Assembly (NCBI GenBank): GCA_900553255.1
Contig: USCI01000044.1
Location: forward strand, 1-20,233
Origin: an uncultured Oscillospiraceae bacterium
GTDB taxonomy: Bacteria; Bacillota; Clostridia; Oscillospirales; Acutalibacteraceae
Length of the DNA stretch: 20,233 nt
Direction: 5' to 3'
The position numbers and the translations under genes were made by a program. Within the stretch, counting starts at the first letter, position 1, and the number at the start of each line of letters is the position of its first letter. Below are positions 7,938-15,148 of this stretch, piece by piece. The notes under the pieces are model-generated. The model did not search any database. It saw nothing but the letters and a program-made list of their open reading frames with translations, and had not been told where the DNA came from.

Positions 7938-7959
7938 ACAAAAATCCCTTTGTTATGAT
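7931..7959 (+). promoter_or_regulatory. Sigma-A promoter of bioY
   Basis: TTGACA (7931-7936), 17 bases, TATGAT (7954-7959). The consensus -35 lies inside the right half of the BirA operator, so BirA binding would block RNA polymerase. Confidence 0.88.
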
Positions 7960-7996
7960 GAAACGGGAATTTGCGGTAGAAAGGAAGATTCATCTC

Positions 7997-8569
7997 ATGC
8001 AAGCCACATCCGGACGGTTATTTCGGTTGATTCTGAGTGCTGTATTTGCCGCGTTGATTGCGGTCGGCGCGTTCATCCGTATTCCGACACCGTTGGTTCC
8101 GGTCACGATGCAGCTGCTGTTTACCACCCTGGCCGGGCTGCTGTTAGGGGGACGGTACGGCGCGCTGAGTGCCGCGCTGTATCTGGTTCTCGGCCTGGCG
8201 GGGGTGCCGATTTTCACAGAGGGAGGCGGCTTTGGTTATGTGTTCAAGCCGAGCTTTGGCTATATCATCGGGTTTGTGGCCGGCGCGTATGTAACCGGCC
8301 GGATTGCGAACCATGTGGAGGCCCCGTCAATCAGGCGTCTGCTGGCGGCGAATTTTGCCGGTATGGCGATCGTGTATGCAGTCGGTTTTGTGTATTACTA
8401 TCTGCTGTGCAATTATGTCATCGCCACGCCGGTGGGCCTGTGGCCGTTGTTTTTGTCGGCGGTGGTGATGGTGGCGCCGGGCGACATCGTTATGAGCATA
8501 CTCAGCGCCCTGCTCGCCAAACGGCTGATTCCGGTTCTGCACCGCATGGGGGTATCCCAAACGGTTTGA
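7997..8569 (+). CDS. bioY: BioY biotin transporter, substrate-binding S component of an ECF-type importer
   Basis: This 190-aa membrane protein has six hydrophobic segments and the BioY pattern: ALIAVGAFIRIPTPLVPVTMQ at the start, then LAGLLLGGRYGALSAALYLVLGLAGVPIF, GGFGYVFKPSFGYIIGF and a final PGDIVMSILSALLAKRL. It binds biotin and works alone or with the shared energising module EcfA-A'-T, which is not in this window. The open frame runs back to 7931, but that is the promoter -35. ATG 7997, preceded by AAAGGAA, is the start. The gene is a single-gene unit between the BirA-controlled promoter and a strong terminator, which suggests biotin import repressed when biotin is plentiful. Confidence 0.96.
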   Translation: MQATSGRLFRLILSAVFAALIAVGAFIRIPTPLVPVTMQLLFTTLAGLLLGGRYGALSAALYLVLGLAGVPIFTEGGGFGYVFKPSFGYIIGFVAGAYVTGRIANHVEAPSIRRLLAANFAGMAIVYAVGFVYYYLLCNYVIATPVGLWPLFLSAVVMVAPGDIVMSILSALLAKRLIPVLHRMGVSQTV

Positions 8570-8583
8570 ACACAACAGAAAGT

Positions 8584-8622
8584 GGGGGAGACAGGCTTTT
8601 CCTGTCTCCCCCCCCTTTTTTT
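8584..8622 (+). terminator. Intrinsic terminator of bioY
   Basis: GGGGGAGACAGG (8584-8595) pairs perfectly with CCTGTCTCCCCC (8601-8612) around a five-base loop and is followed by a run of seven T. Confidence 0.95.
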
Positions 8623-8764
8623 AATTCCGCCCCGAATGAGGGCACCAAACCCCGCCGTAAATGGTAAAACGGAATCCTAAAAAATTTTTTCGTAGTTTCG
8701 TCGTTTTCCTCTGTATGGTTGGTCTTTATATATGAAAGCGACGCAGAGAAGGAGGACGATATCC

Positions 8765-9043
8765 ATGAATAGTGGTAGCCAGGGACGGGAGATATGTCCT
8801 CAATGCGGTGAACTGCAGCCGGAAAACGCCGTATTCTGCCTGAAATGCGGTGCCCGGCTGATAGCGGGAAAAACCATCTGTCCCCGCTGCGGAGAGCGGA
8901 TACCGCGGGGCAGGCTTTGCCTGCACTGCGGCTTTATGCTGACCGAGCCGTGTCCCTACTGTGGGGCAGAACTGCTCGGCAAGGAAAAATTCTGTCCCGA
9001 ATGCGGAAGGGCATTGAACCGGCGGGCGGAGGTGAGGCCCTGA
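8765..9043 (+). CDS. Small protein of three tandem zinc ribbons
   Basis: The 92-aa protein carries six CxxC(G) knuckles: CPQCG, CLKCG, CPRCG, CLHCG, CPYCG and CPECG. They pair into three zinc-ribbon units of about 25 residues each. No membrane segment or catalytic domain follows, so it is a soluble zinc protein, perhaps a protein- or nucleic-acid-binding adaptor. ATG 8765 has a perfect AAGGAGG nine bases upstream; an earlier in-frame ATG at 8732 lacks one. It lies 62 bases before the WG-repeat gene with no terminator between them, so the two are probably co-transcribed. In Firmicutes, similar zinc ribbons are often the N-terminal part of membrane-anchored proteins; here the ribbon and the surface protein are separate genes. 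The function is unknown. Confidence 0.85.
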   Translation: MNSGSQGREICPQCGELQPENAVFCLKCGARLIAGKTICPRCGERIPRGRLCLHCGFMLTEPCPYCGAELLGKEKFCPECGRALNRRAEVRP

Positions 9044-9105
9044 ACAATAATGACGCGCGCCGGACCGAGAGGAAAGGGAGAACAGAAGGAAAGGATGAGG
9101 GAAAC

Positions 9106-11394
9106 ATGAAAGGGAAAAAATGGCTTTGTCTGCTGATGGCGGGCTGGATGGCGCTGGCAGCGCCGGCACTCACCGCATTTGCCAAGCCGGCCACCTTCAA
9201 GGAGTATAAGCTGGTGAAAATGCGGAATCTGCCCTATGATTTTGTCAAGGGCGGAAAAGACGGGCCGAATGAGGATTACTTTAATGTCGGCCGTTACGCC
9301 AAGGACGGCAGTGGCGGAACCTATATCAAATGGGGACTGATGGAGAAAGAGACCCTCAAGCTGATCTGGCCCTGCCAGTATGTCGGAGCGGGCGCCGACA
9401 GCGAGGGGGCCATCGAGGTGCTGTCCACCGAGGGGAACGGGCTGGTGCTTCTTTATCCCGGTAATAAGGGCGGTGCGCTCCTGGGTGATCTGAAGGGCCG
9501 TAAGGTTGCGTCTTATGACGGGGTGAGCTATCAGTTCAGCAACCCCTCTTATGGGGAAAAGGCCGAGCTGATCGCAGTAGAGAAGGACGGTAAATGGGGT
9601 GCGGTGGATTACCGTGGACAGGAGGTGCTGCCATGCCGCTACGGCTCTGCACCGCTGTTCCGGGAAGGGATCGCGCAGGTGTACGACACGTCGCTTAAGC
9701 AATACATTTTCATCAACACCAAAGGGGAGCGGCTCTTTGCCGATAACGCTGAGCTGGAGAACTGTGAGGAACAGCTCAACCCGAGCGGCTTTTATCACGG
9801 CGTGTTCGTTGTCCGGAGACCGGCGGAGAACGGACCCAGCCAATACGGTGTTATCGACAACAGCGGTGAACTGGTCGTGCCGTTCGGGCAGTACGATGAC
9901 ATTTCGGTATTGCAGGACGGCAATCTGTTGGTCGGGAACGATTACTACGAGGGCTATCCGGGCATGAATCTGAAAAAGTACGGTGTCATTACGACGGAGG
10001 GGGAAACCGTCGTACCTTTGCAGTATAAGTCGATTCAGCAGACAAATGACGGAAACGGTGCCATTGCCGGGGTGTACCTCGTCGAAGAACTGAAAACAAC
10101 GCCCGCACCGGGGGATGAGATACCCTGGGACGCGCCGGTGAACTACTACCTCTACCGGCAGGGCGAAGGAATCATTACCCCGCCGTCGGACGAGCCGCTG
10201 TATCCGCATACGGTGGATGGAAAATACCGATACACACTGACCACAGAGGAAGGCACCTTCATCGTGGATGAAGATTTTGAGAAGCTCGCCGGCCCCTTTA
10301 TGTGGGCAAATTGGAGTGGGCAACTCAGCGGGGTACTGGGGATGCACGATAAGGACCGCTACTTTGTCATGTCGCTGGAGGGCAAGGAGGGGATCCTGGA
10401 CAAAAACTGTAAGGAGATTCTTGCGCCGACAACCTATGATTCCCTGTACTTTTCATCGGGCGGTGTCATGGTTGCGTCTAAGGACGGTAAATACGGCGTC
10501 ATCCGTGAGACCGGCGAGGTGCTGGTGGACTTCCAGTACGATGACATGAGTGCCATTTATCTGCAGCCGTTCGGCCTGCGGGTGTTCTGTGCATGCCTTT
10601 ATGAGGATGACGGCCTGTCGTCCTGGGAGGCACAGGACGGCCGTACCGATAAATGGTGGCTGATATCCGAGGACGGCGAAATCCTCAGCGATCTGAACGG
10701 CGGCTTGTACGGTTGGGGCGGCGGCTATGTGACGGCGGATTATGTCATCTCGGTTTCGCCGTATCGCCCGCCCGCACAGAAGATGCGCACAGTGCCGATG
10801 AAGCTGAACGCACCGCTGCTGCGTACGGCGGCCGTTCCGCTTGCCGATGACACGCAGGAGGAAGAGTATGAGCCGGCTATGGAGTACTATACGGCACAGC
10901 GCGTCGCCGATTATCAGCTGGAGGACGAGGCGTCCGGCGTGCAGGTGACTGCGCCGCCCGACAGCATCCGGGAGGGAACCACCCTGTCGGTGCAGACGCC
11001 CACCGCCGGCGCGGATTACGATGCGGTGAAAGCGGCCCTCCCCAAAGACGAAGCGGAGGACTTCCGGCTGTATGACCTCGCCCTGATGCGGGACGACACC
11101 GCTGTTGAACCATCGGGAGGGGTAAAGGTTTCGCTGCCGCTTCCGGAAGATGCTGCACATGCACGGGTATACAGGGTCGAAGAGGACGGTACCCTCACAC
11201 CGGTGCAGACGGAGCTGAAGGATGGTCTGGCGATCTTTGAGACCGACCGGATGGGAAAATTTGTTCTGGTTCCGACCGAAAATCCGGCCACCGGCGGGGC
11301 TCTGCCGGCGGTTGGCTTCGCAGCGGTCCTGGCGCTGCCGGTATCGGCCGGCGCAGTGCTGTTGCTGTATCGGAGCAGAAAGAGCCGGATATAA
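9106..11394 (+). CDS. Secreted WG-repeat protein with C-terminal membrane anchor
   Basis: The 762-aa protein starts with a signal peptide (MKGKKW, a hydrophobic core, likely cut after AFA at about residue 26). At least five WG-type beta repeats are visible, for example GKWGAVDYRGQEVLPCRYG (about 161), YGVIDNSGELVVPFGQYD (about 246), YGVITTEGETVVPLQY (about 292) and GKYGVIRETGEVLVDFQYDD (about 461). About residues 600-725 form a separate beta-rich domain. The tail has NPATGG (about 726), a hydrophobic segment and RSRKSRI, resembling a sortase-type or simple membrane anchor. The reading frame is open back to 8845, but the signal peptide and a purine-rich AAGGATGAGGG site mark ATG 9106. WG repeats are protein-binding or structural modules of unclear role. 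It follows the zinc-ribbon gene. Confidence 0.88.
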   Translation: MKGKKWLCLLMAGWMALAAPALTAFAKPATFKEYKLVKMRNLPYDFVKGGKDGPNEDYFNVGRYAKDGSGGTYIKWGLMEKETLKLIWPCQYVGAGADSEGAIEVLSTEGNGLVLLYPGNKGGALLGDLKGRKVASYDGVSYQFSNPSYGEKAELIAVEKDGKWGAVDYRGQEVLPCRYGSAPLFREGIAQVYDTSLKQYIFINTKGERLFADNAELENCEEQLNPSGFYHGVFVVRRPAENGPSQYGVIDNSGELVVPFGQYDDISVLQDGNLLVGNDYYEGYPGMNLKKYGVITTEGETVVPLQYKSIQQTNDGNGAIAGVYLVEELKTTPAPGDEIPWDAPVNYYLYRQGEGIITPPSDEPLYPHTVDGKYRYTLTTEEGTFIVDEDFEKLAGPFMWANWSGQLSGVLGMHDKDRYFVMSLEGKEGILDKNCKEILAPTTYDSLYFSSGGVMVASKDGKYGVIRETGEVLVDFQYDDMSAIYLQPFGLRVFCACLYEDDGLSSWEAQDGRTDKWWLISEDGEILSDLNGGLYGWGGGYVTADYVISVSPYRPPAQKMRTVPMKLNAPLLRTAAVPLADDTQEEEYEPAMEYYTAQRVADYQLEDEASGVQVTAPPDSIREGTTLSVQTPTAGADYDAVKAALPKDEAEDFRLYDLALMRDDTAVEPSGGVKVSLPLPEDAAHARVYRVEEDGTLTPVQTELKDGLAIFETDRMGKFVLVPTENPATGGALPAVGFAAVLALPVSAGAVLLLYRSRKSRI

Positions 11395-11407
11395 TTTCCG
11401 CCGAATA

Positions 11408-11491
11408 GGAAAGCGCTGCGAAATACCCATTTCGCAGCGCTTTCCCTGCAATGCATGCGGGCCATAAAAACATGGCCCGCACTTCGCTTTT
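11408..11491 (+). terminator. Two successive hairpins after the WG-repeat gene
   Basis: The first is a perfect 17-bp stem (11408-11424 with 11429-11445, loop ACCC) but has no T-run. The second, TGCGGGCCAT (11456-11465) with ATGGCCCGCA (11472-11481), is followed by CTTCGCTTTT. Together they probably end or attenuate transcription before the sigma-factor fusion gene. Confidence 0.65.
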
Positions 11492-11556
11492 ACCGAAACG
11501 ATGCCGTTTCCGGCTTCAGCATATGCGATGAGATGCATTTTTTGTCGCAGCCGGGA

Positions 11557-11585
11557 TTGCAAACGGGCGAAAAAAGCGTTATCCT
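11557..11585 (+). promoter_or_regulatory. Tentative promoter of the sigma-fusion gene
   Basis: TTGCAA (11557-11562), 17 bases, TATCCT (11580-11585), about 32 bases before the ATG. Matches to consensus are only moderate (four of six each); an alternative-sigma promoter is equally possible. Confidence 0.35.
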
Positions 11586-11616
11586 ATACGCAAAGGGTGC
11601 ATATGCGGAGGAGCTT

Positions 11617-13962
11617 ATGGGGGAATTAAGGAGGCCGGGCGGTGAACTGCTGGCCGGAGGCGAATTGACGGAAATCCGGGCGGAACAGCTGGAAACGGTC
11701 AAAAAAGCGATGCAGGGGGACAAGGAATCCTTTTCCCTGCTGTTTATGCAGACCTATCAGCCGATGTACCGTGTGGTAAAGGGATTTCTGAACCGGGACG
11801 AGGATGTCTATGACGCCATGCAGAACGGCTATGCCAAGGCCTATAAATACCTGTCCCGTCTGCAGGCGCCCGAGGCATTTTATACCTGGCTGAAGAAAAT
11901 TATGGAGAATGCGGCGCGGGATGTCCGGGCGGATATCATGGGGCATGAAGTGGCTCATGAGGATATGTCGGAGTTTGCGGACGAGCTGTCGGTTGAATAT
12001 GCCGATTCCTCCGAGCGCCGTGCGGATATTCAGGACGTGCTGGCACAGCTGGATCCCCGGCAGGCCGAGGTGTTGACCCTGCATTACTACGACGGCATGA
12101 AGCTGACGGAAATCGCCCGCATGCTGCATGAGCCGACCAGTACGGTGCGCAGCCGGCTGGCGGCGGCGAAAAAGACTGTCCTGGCCCTTTTCCGGGAAAA
12201 GGGGATCGACAGGACGCTGTACGGCGGCAGCGTGGCGGCGATCCTCACCTGTGCGCTGCGCAACGCCGTGGGATCGAGCATTCTAAGCGCGGTGGTTGCG
12301 CAGGATATGCTGGATCATATCCTGACCGGCCAGCGCAAGGATTCCAAGGAGGCGACAGCGCTGTACCGCCTGCTCGAGGAAAAGCGCAACCGGGCGATCC
12401 GGCGGCTTGCCTCGCTGCTGATTGTGCCGACCGTATCGGTGGCACTGGTGGCGGTGCTGCTGGTGGTGATGGTGGGGCGGATCGCCGCAGGGCGTTTCCC
12501 GTTTGTACCGGCCGACGGCGCTTTCGCCGCTGCCTCTTCAGCCGCATCCGTCCCGGACGGATCCGTCGAGGAAGACAGGGAAGCCTCTTCGGATGCGTCT
12601 TTGCCGTCATCGCCGGAATCGTCCCCGCCTGCCAGCTCTTCCGGCGAGGATATGCCGGTCACGCCGGGGGAGGAAGAAGGCTGTTTTGACCGGACGCTTT
12701 TGTCCACGCCGGAAAATTTCGCCGCAGCGCTCAATGCGGCGGTGGACCTCCACGGCGACGCGGTCAAGGATTATACCTACACGCTGGATATACAGCGCTA
12801 CGAGGGGCCTACACTGAATCCGGCCACCTATACCAGACTGTATTCCGAGTGCTGGGTGTCGATGGTCGGTGTGCAGGATTTTGTGCCGATGACCACTATG
12901 TTTGACGAGGATTTTCTGGCCAGGTACAGCGGCAATGACGAATGGTATTTCTATTCGGTCAGCAACGCCAGCGGCGGTATTGGCGTCGCCGTCAACAATA
13001 CCACCGGCGAGCTGTTTATGCGCGGGGATCCGGCCAACATTTCCGTCATGGCGCCGTGGCAGATGTATCTCGTCTGTCAGGTTCTCCGGCCGGATCTGGT
13101 GGAAGCGGGAGGCAATATTTCGTTTTATGGGCAGGTGCTCAATTCCCTGCCGTTGCAGTATAATGCCCGTAACGGGGACGGGGAACTGCTCTCCGAGGAT
13201 TCAGCCGATTTCCGGCGGGGATTTGCCAACGGCTACCGTCTGGAACGGGAAGTTGGCGGGTACATGGTGGAGCGTTTTGTTTATCTGACGACGGTTCCCA
13301 CCTACACGGGGGAAAACGATCGGCGCAGCGCACTCGGCTATTTCCTGTATTGTGCACCGAAGGCGCAGTACCAGGCCTTCAGCCGCGGCGAATATGTACC
13401 GGACAAGCTTTGGGAATCACTCTGCGGAGAAGACAGCCAGCTGCGCAATGTGGAAACCGACCGGGGCAACGTACCGGTCAATGTTGACAGCCGGACGCAG
13501 GCAGATGGAAAGTACGGTTTTTCGCTGTCGGTCGATGCCTGTGAAGCCCTTCCCGAAGGGACACTGCCGTTTACCCTGACGCTGTCCCCCTACGGGGATT
13601 TTGCCTCGTTCGGGATCGATTGTACGATAAAGCCGCCTCAGGGAAGCGATACCGATACGCTTGCTCTGGATAAGAAAAAATGGGAGAACACCCGGATCGT
13701 GTGGCAGGGGATTGTTGAGCGTAATTTGGTTTTGGGGCTGCTTGATGAGGACAATATGCGGTGGCTGAGGGATGCCATTGTTTATCTGACAGATATGGAC
13801 AACAGCGGACGCTGCTGGTACAGCCCGGGCGGAGACCTGGGCAACGCAGGCGTCGTGCTTGTGCAAGACACGCAAAACGGCTTTTCCGGCAAATGGTCGA
13901 CGGATAACGACGGAAACATTACGGTTACCGATGAAATGGATCTCTATTTTCTCCGGTATTGA
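11617..13962 (+). CDS. Sigma-70-family (ECF-like) factor fused to a membrane segment and large outside domain
   Basis: The 781-aa protein has three parts. Residues about 26-105 are sigma region 2 (SLLFMQTYQPMYRVVKGFL, then DVYDAMQNGYAKAYKYL). Residues about 137-197 are region 4 (LAQLDPRQAEVLTLHYYDG, then LTEIARMLHEPTSTVRSRLAAAKK). A basic stretch and one membrane helix (about 263-290, LLIVPTVSVALVAVLLVVMV) lead to a Ser/Pro/Glu-rich linker and about 430 residues outside the cell that I do not recognise. Sigma and sensor are therefore in one chain, with the sigma part on the cytoplasmic side. ATG 11617 has GGAGG five bases upstream; the open frame back to 11455 crosses the preceding hairpin and is rejected. 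It may need proteolysis to release the sigma part. It is probably related functionally to the WG and zinc-ribbon genes upstream. Confidence 0.85.
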   Translation: MGELRRPGGELLAGGELTEIRAEQLETVKKAMQGDKESFSLLFMQTYQPMYRVVKGFLNRDEDVYDAMQNGYAKAYKYLSRLQAPEAFYTWLKKIMENAARDVRADIMGHEVAHEDMSEFADELSVEYADSSERRADIQDVLAQLDPRQAEVLTLHYYDGMKLTEIARMLHEPTSTVRSRLAAAKKTVLALFREKGIDRTLYGGSVAAILTCALRNAVGSSILSAVVAQDMLDHILTGQRKDSKEATALYRLLEEKRNRAIRRLASLLIVPTVSVALVAVLLVVMVGRIAAGRFPFVPADGAFAAASSAASVPDGSVEEDREASSDASLPSSPESSPPASSSGEDMPVTPGEEEGCFDRTLLSTPENFAAALNAAVDLHGDAVKDYTYTLDIQRYEGPTLNPATYTRLYSECWVSMVGVQDFVPMTTMFDEDFLARYSGNDEWYFYSVSNASGGIGVAVNNTTGELFMRGDPANISVMAPWQMYLVCQVLRPDLVEAGGNISFYGQVLNSLPLQYNARNGDGELLSEDSADFRRGFANGYRLEREVGGYMVERFVYLTTVPTYTGENDRRSALGYFLYCAPKAQYQAFSRGEYVPDKLWESLCGEDSQLRNVETDRGNVPVNVDSRTQADGKYGFSLSVDACEALPEGTLPFTLTLSPYGDFASFGIDCTIKPPQGSDTDTLALDKKKWENTRIVWQGIVERNLVLGLLDEDNMRWLRDAIVYLTDMDNSGRCWYSPGGDLGNAGVVLVQDTQNGFSGKWSTDNDGNITVTDEMDLYFLRY

Positions 13963-13964
13963 GC

Positions 13965-14000
13965 AAAAAGGCCGGCCCGTATGAACGGCCCGGCCTTTTT
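13965..14000. terminator. Bidirectional terminator between the convergent sigma-fusion and ferredoxin genes
   Basis: AAAAAGGCCGGCCCGT pairs with ACGGCCCGGCCTTTTT with one mismatch around a four-base loop. The A-run on one side and T-run on the other give a T-tract on each strand. Confidence 0.9.
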
Positions 14001-14005
14001 GCGTT

Positions 14006-14194
14006 TTATTCCTCCGTATGGATAACCGAGACCGGACAGCTGCCGGCTGCTTCGGCAGCGGCGCCGGCCGTGTCCTGGGTCGGGGCCGCGTACACCTCCG
14101 CCAGACCGTCGTCCGCCATGTGGAACACCTCCGGACAAGTTTCAGCACAAAGCCCGCAGCTGATGCAGCCGCTGCGGTCAATAAAGACCTTCAT
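14006..14194 (-). CDS. Single-cluster [4Fe-4S] ferredoxin
   Basis: A 62-aa electron carrier. Cys10, Cys13 and Cys16 (CISCGLC) and Cys53 (GSCP) match the four cluster ligands of the Thermotoga maritima-type ferredoxin, which it closely resembles in length and layout. Cys20 (ETCPEVF) is at the position that in T. maritima forms a disulfide with Cys43, but residue 43 here is alanine, so that disulfide is absent. The ATG follows AAAAAGGAGG. It is monocistronic, convergent with the sigma-fusion gene and divergent from the DeoR regulator. Its putative promoter overlaps one copy of the inverted 15-bp site. The redox partner is unknown. Confidence 0.95.
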   Translation of the reverse strand: MKVFIDRSGCISCGLCAETCPEVFHMADDGLAEVYAAPTQDTAGAAAEAAGSCPVSVIHTEE

Positions 14195-14231
14195 CCTGTA
14201 TCCTCCTTTTTGAACAGATGGCTTCAGCCGT

Positions 14232-14261
14232 AGTATCCCCGCATCAAAGCATCTTATTCAA
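14232..14261 (-). promoter_or_regulatory. Candidate promoter of the ferredoxin gene
   Basis: Minus strand: TTGAAT (14261-14256), 18 bases, GATACT (14237-14232), about 38 bases before the ATG. Each box matches four of six consensus bases. The -35 box touches the upstream 15-bp operator copy. Confidence 0.4.
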
Positions 14262-14272
14262 ATCCACACAAA
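14258..14272. promoter_or_regulatory. Upstream copy of the inverted 15-bp site (candidate DeoR operator)
   Basis: TCAAATCCACACAAA is the exact reverse complement of 14344-14358. Just after it the core AAATCCACA recurs at 14270-14278, ten bases (one helical turn) from the first copy at 14260, so this side holds two tandem half-sites. Confidence 0.6.
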
Positions 14273-14314
14273 TCCACAGGCAGAGGCGTTTAAAACTAAT
14301 TTTTGGCATTTATC

Positions 14315-14344
14315 TTGACAAATACGGAGTGAAACAGGTATACT
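14315..14344 (+). promoter_or_regulatory. Sigma-A promoter of the DeoR-permease operon
   Basis: TTGACA (14315-14320), 18 bases, TATACT (14339-14344). The start point would fall within the downstream operator copy, an ideal place for repression. Confidence 0.8.
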
Positions 14345-14358
14345 TTGTGTGGATTTGA
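14344..14358. promoter_or_regulatory. Downstream copy of the inverted 15-bp site (candidate DeoR operator)
   Basis: TTTGTGTGGATTTGA overlaps the last base of the -10 box and the expected transcription start. Its centre is 86 bp from the upstream copy, about eight helical turns, a spacing compatible with looping between two bound DeoR oligomers. Binding by the adjacent regulator is inference. Confidence 0.6.
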
Positions 14359-14374
14359 TAGGAGATGATTGCAT

Positions 14375-15136
14375 ATGTTTGCGAATGAACGACGGGTCAA
14401 AATCGCGGAAATGGTCGCCCGGCAGCAGTCGGTAACCGTTGCCGAGCTGATGGAGCAGTTTGATGTGTCTATTGAAACCATTCGGCGGGATCTGGAATGT
14501 CTGGAAAAACAGCGGGTGCTCAGCCGGGTGCACGGCGGTGCGATTACGGTCCGGAAGATGCAGCGCTTTACGCAGCTGTCTGAACGCATTTCCGAAAACA
14601 GGGAATCTAAGCGTCAGCTGTCGCTGACGGCGGCTGAACTGATCGAGGAAGGGGACCGCATAGCCATCGATTCCGGCAGTACCGCCATTGAGCTGGCTCA
14701 GGTGCTGCGGGAGCGTTTCCGGGAACTGACGATCGTGACCAATTCGCCGGAGGTCTTCGACTTGCTTTGCCCGGTGGAGGGGTTCCGGCTTATTCAGGCA
14801 GGCGGCTTTTTTCTTCGGGAGGAGAATGCATTCTGCGGTCACCTGACGGTGGACACACTGCGCGGGCTGCATGTGTCCAAAACGCTGCTGTTCCCGTCGG
14901 CGGTATCGCTTCAGTATGGCATAGGCGTGTATATTCCCGAATTGCTGGAAGTGCAGCGCGCCTTTATGGAAATTGCGGATGAAACGATTGCTTTGGCCGA
15001 CAGTTCCAAGTTTGAAACCACGGCTGCGCTGAAGCTCTGTTCATTGTCCTCGATACACCGGTTTGTAACCGACAGTGCCCTTTCCGATGCGGTATACCGG
15101 CTGTATTTGGAAAAAGGCATACCGTTGCTGCGCTAA
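14375..15136 (+). CDS. DeoR-family transcriptional repressor
   Basis: The 253-aa protein has the standard DeoR layout. An N-terminal winged helix occupies about residues 1-60 (RRVKIAEMVARQQSVTVAEL, SIETIRRDLECLEKQ, SRVHGGA). A DeoR C-terminal effector domain follows, with IDSGSTAIELAQVL, TIVTNS, and LADSSKFE near the end. The family binds phosphorylated sugars or other sugar-pathway intermediates and releases DNA when they accumulate. ATG 14375 has AGGAG ten bases upstream and is preferred over a TTG six bases earlier. The permease gene starts 12 bases after its stop, so the two form an operon. Two inverted 15-bp sites flank its promoter. The effector is unknown, but the permease points to a phosphorylated organic compound. 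Confidence 0.93.
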   Translation: MFANERRVKIAEMVARQQSVTVAELMEQFDVSIETIRRDLECLEKQRVLSRVHGGAITVRKMQRFTQLSERISENRESKRQLSLTAAELIEEGDRIAIDSGSTAIELAQVLRERFRELTIVTNSPEVFDLLCPVEGFRLIQAGGFFLREENAFCGHLTVDTLRGLHVSKTLLFPSAVSLQYGIGVYIPELLEVQRAFMEIADETIALADSSKFETTAALKLCSLSSIHRFVTDSALSDAVYRLYLEKGIPLLR

Positions 15137-15148
15137 GGGGGAAGCCGG

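Noticed and set aside
7807..7996. Riboswitch before bioY
   Set aside because: The BirA operator and promoter fill the space; the leader after the promoter is only about 30 bases.
8956..10347. 463-codon minus-strand frame opposite the WG-repeat gene
   Set aside because: It lies antisense to a protein with clear repeats and a signal peptide, and its own product shows no domain or start signal.
10453..11562. 369-codon minus-strand frame across the end of the WG-repeat gene
   Set aside because: It runs through the intergenic hairpins and has no ribosome site; it is a shadow frame.
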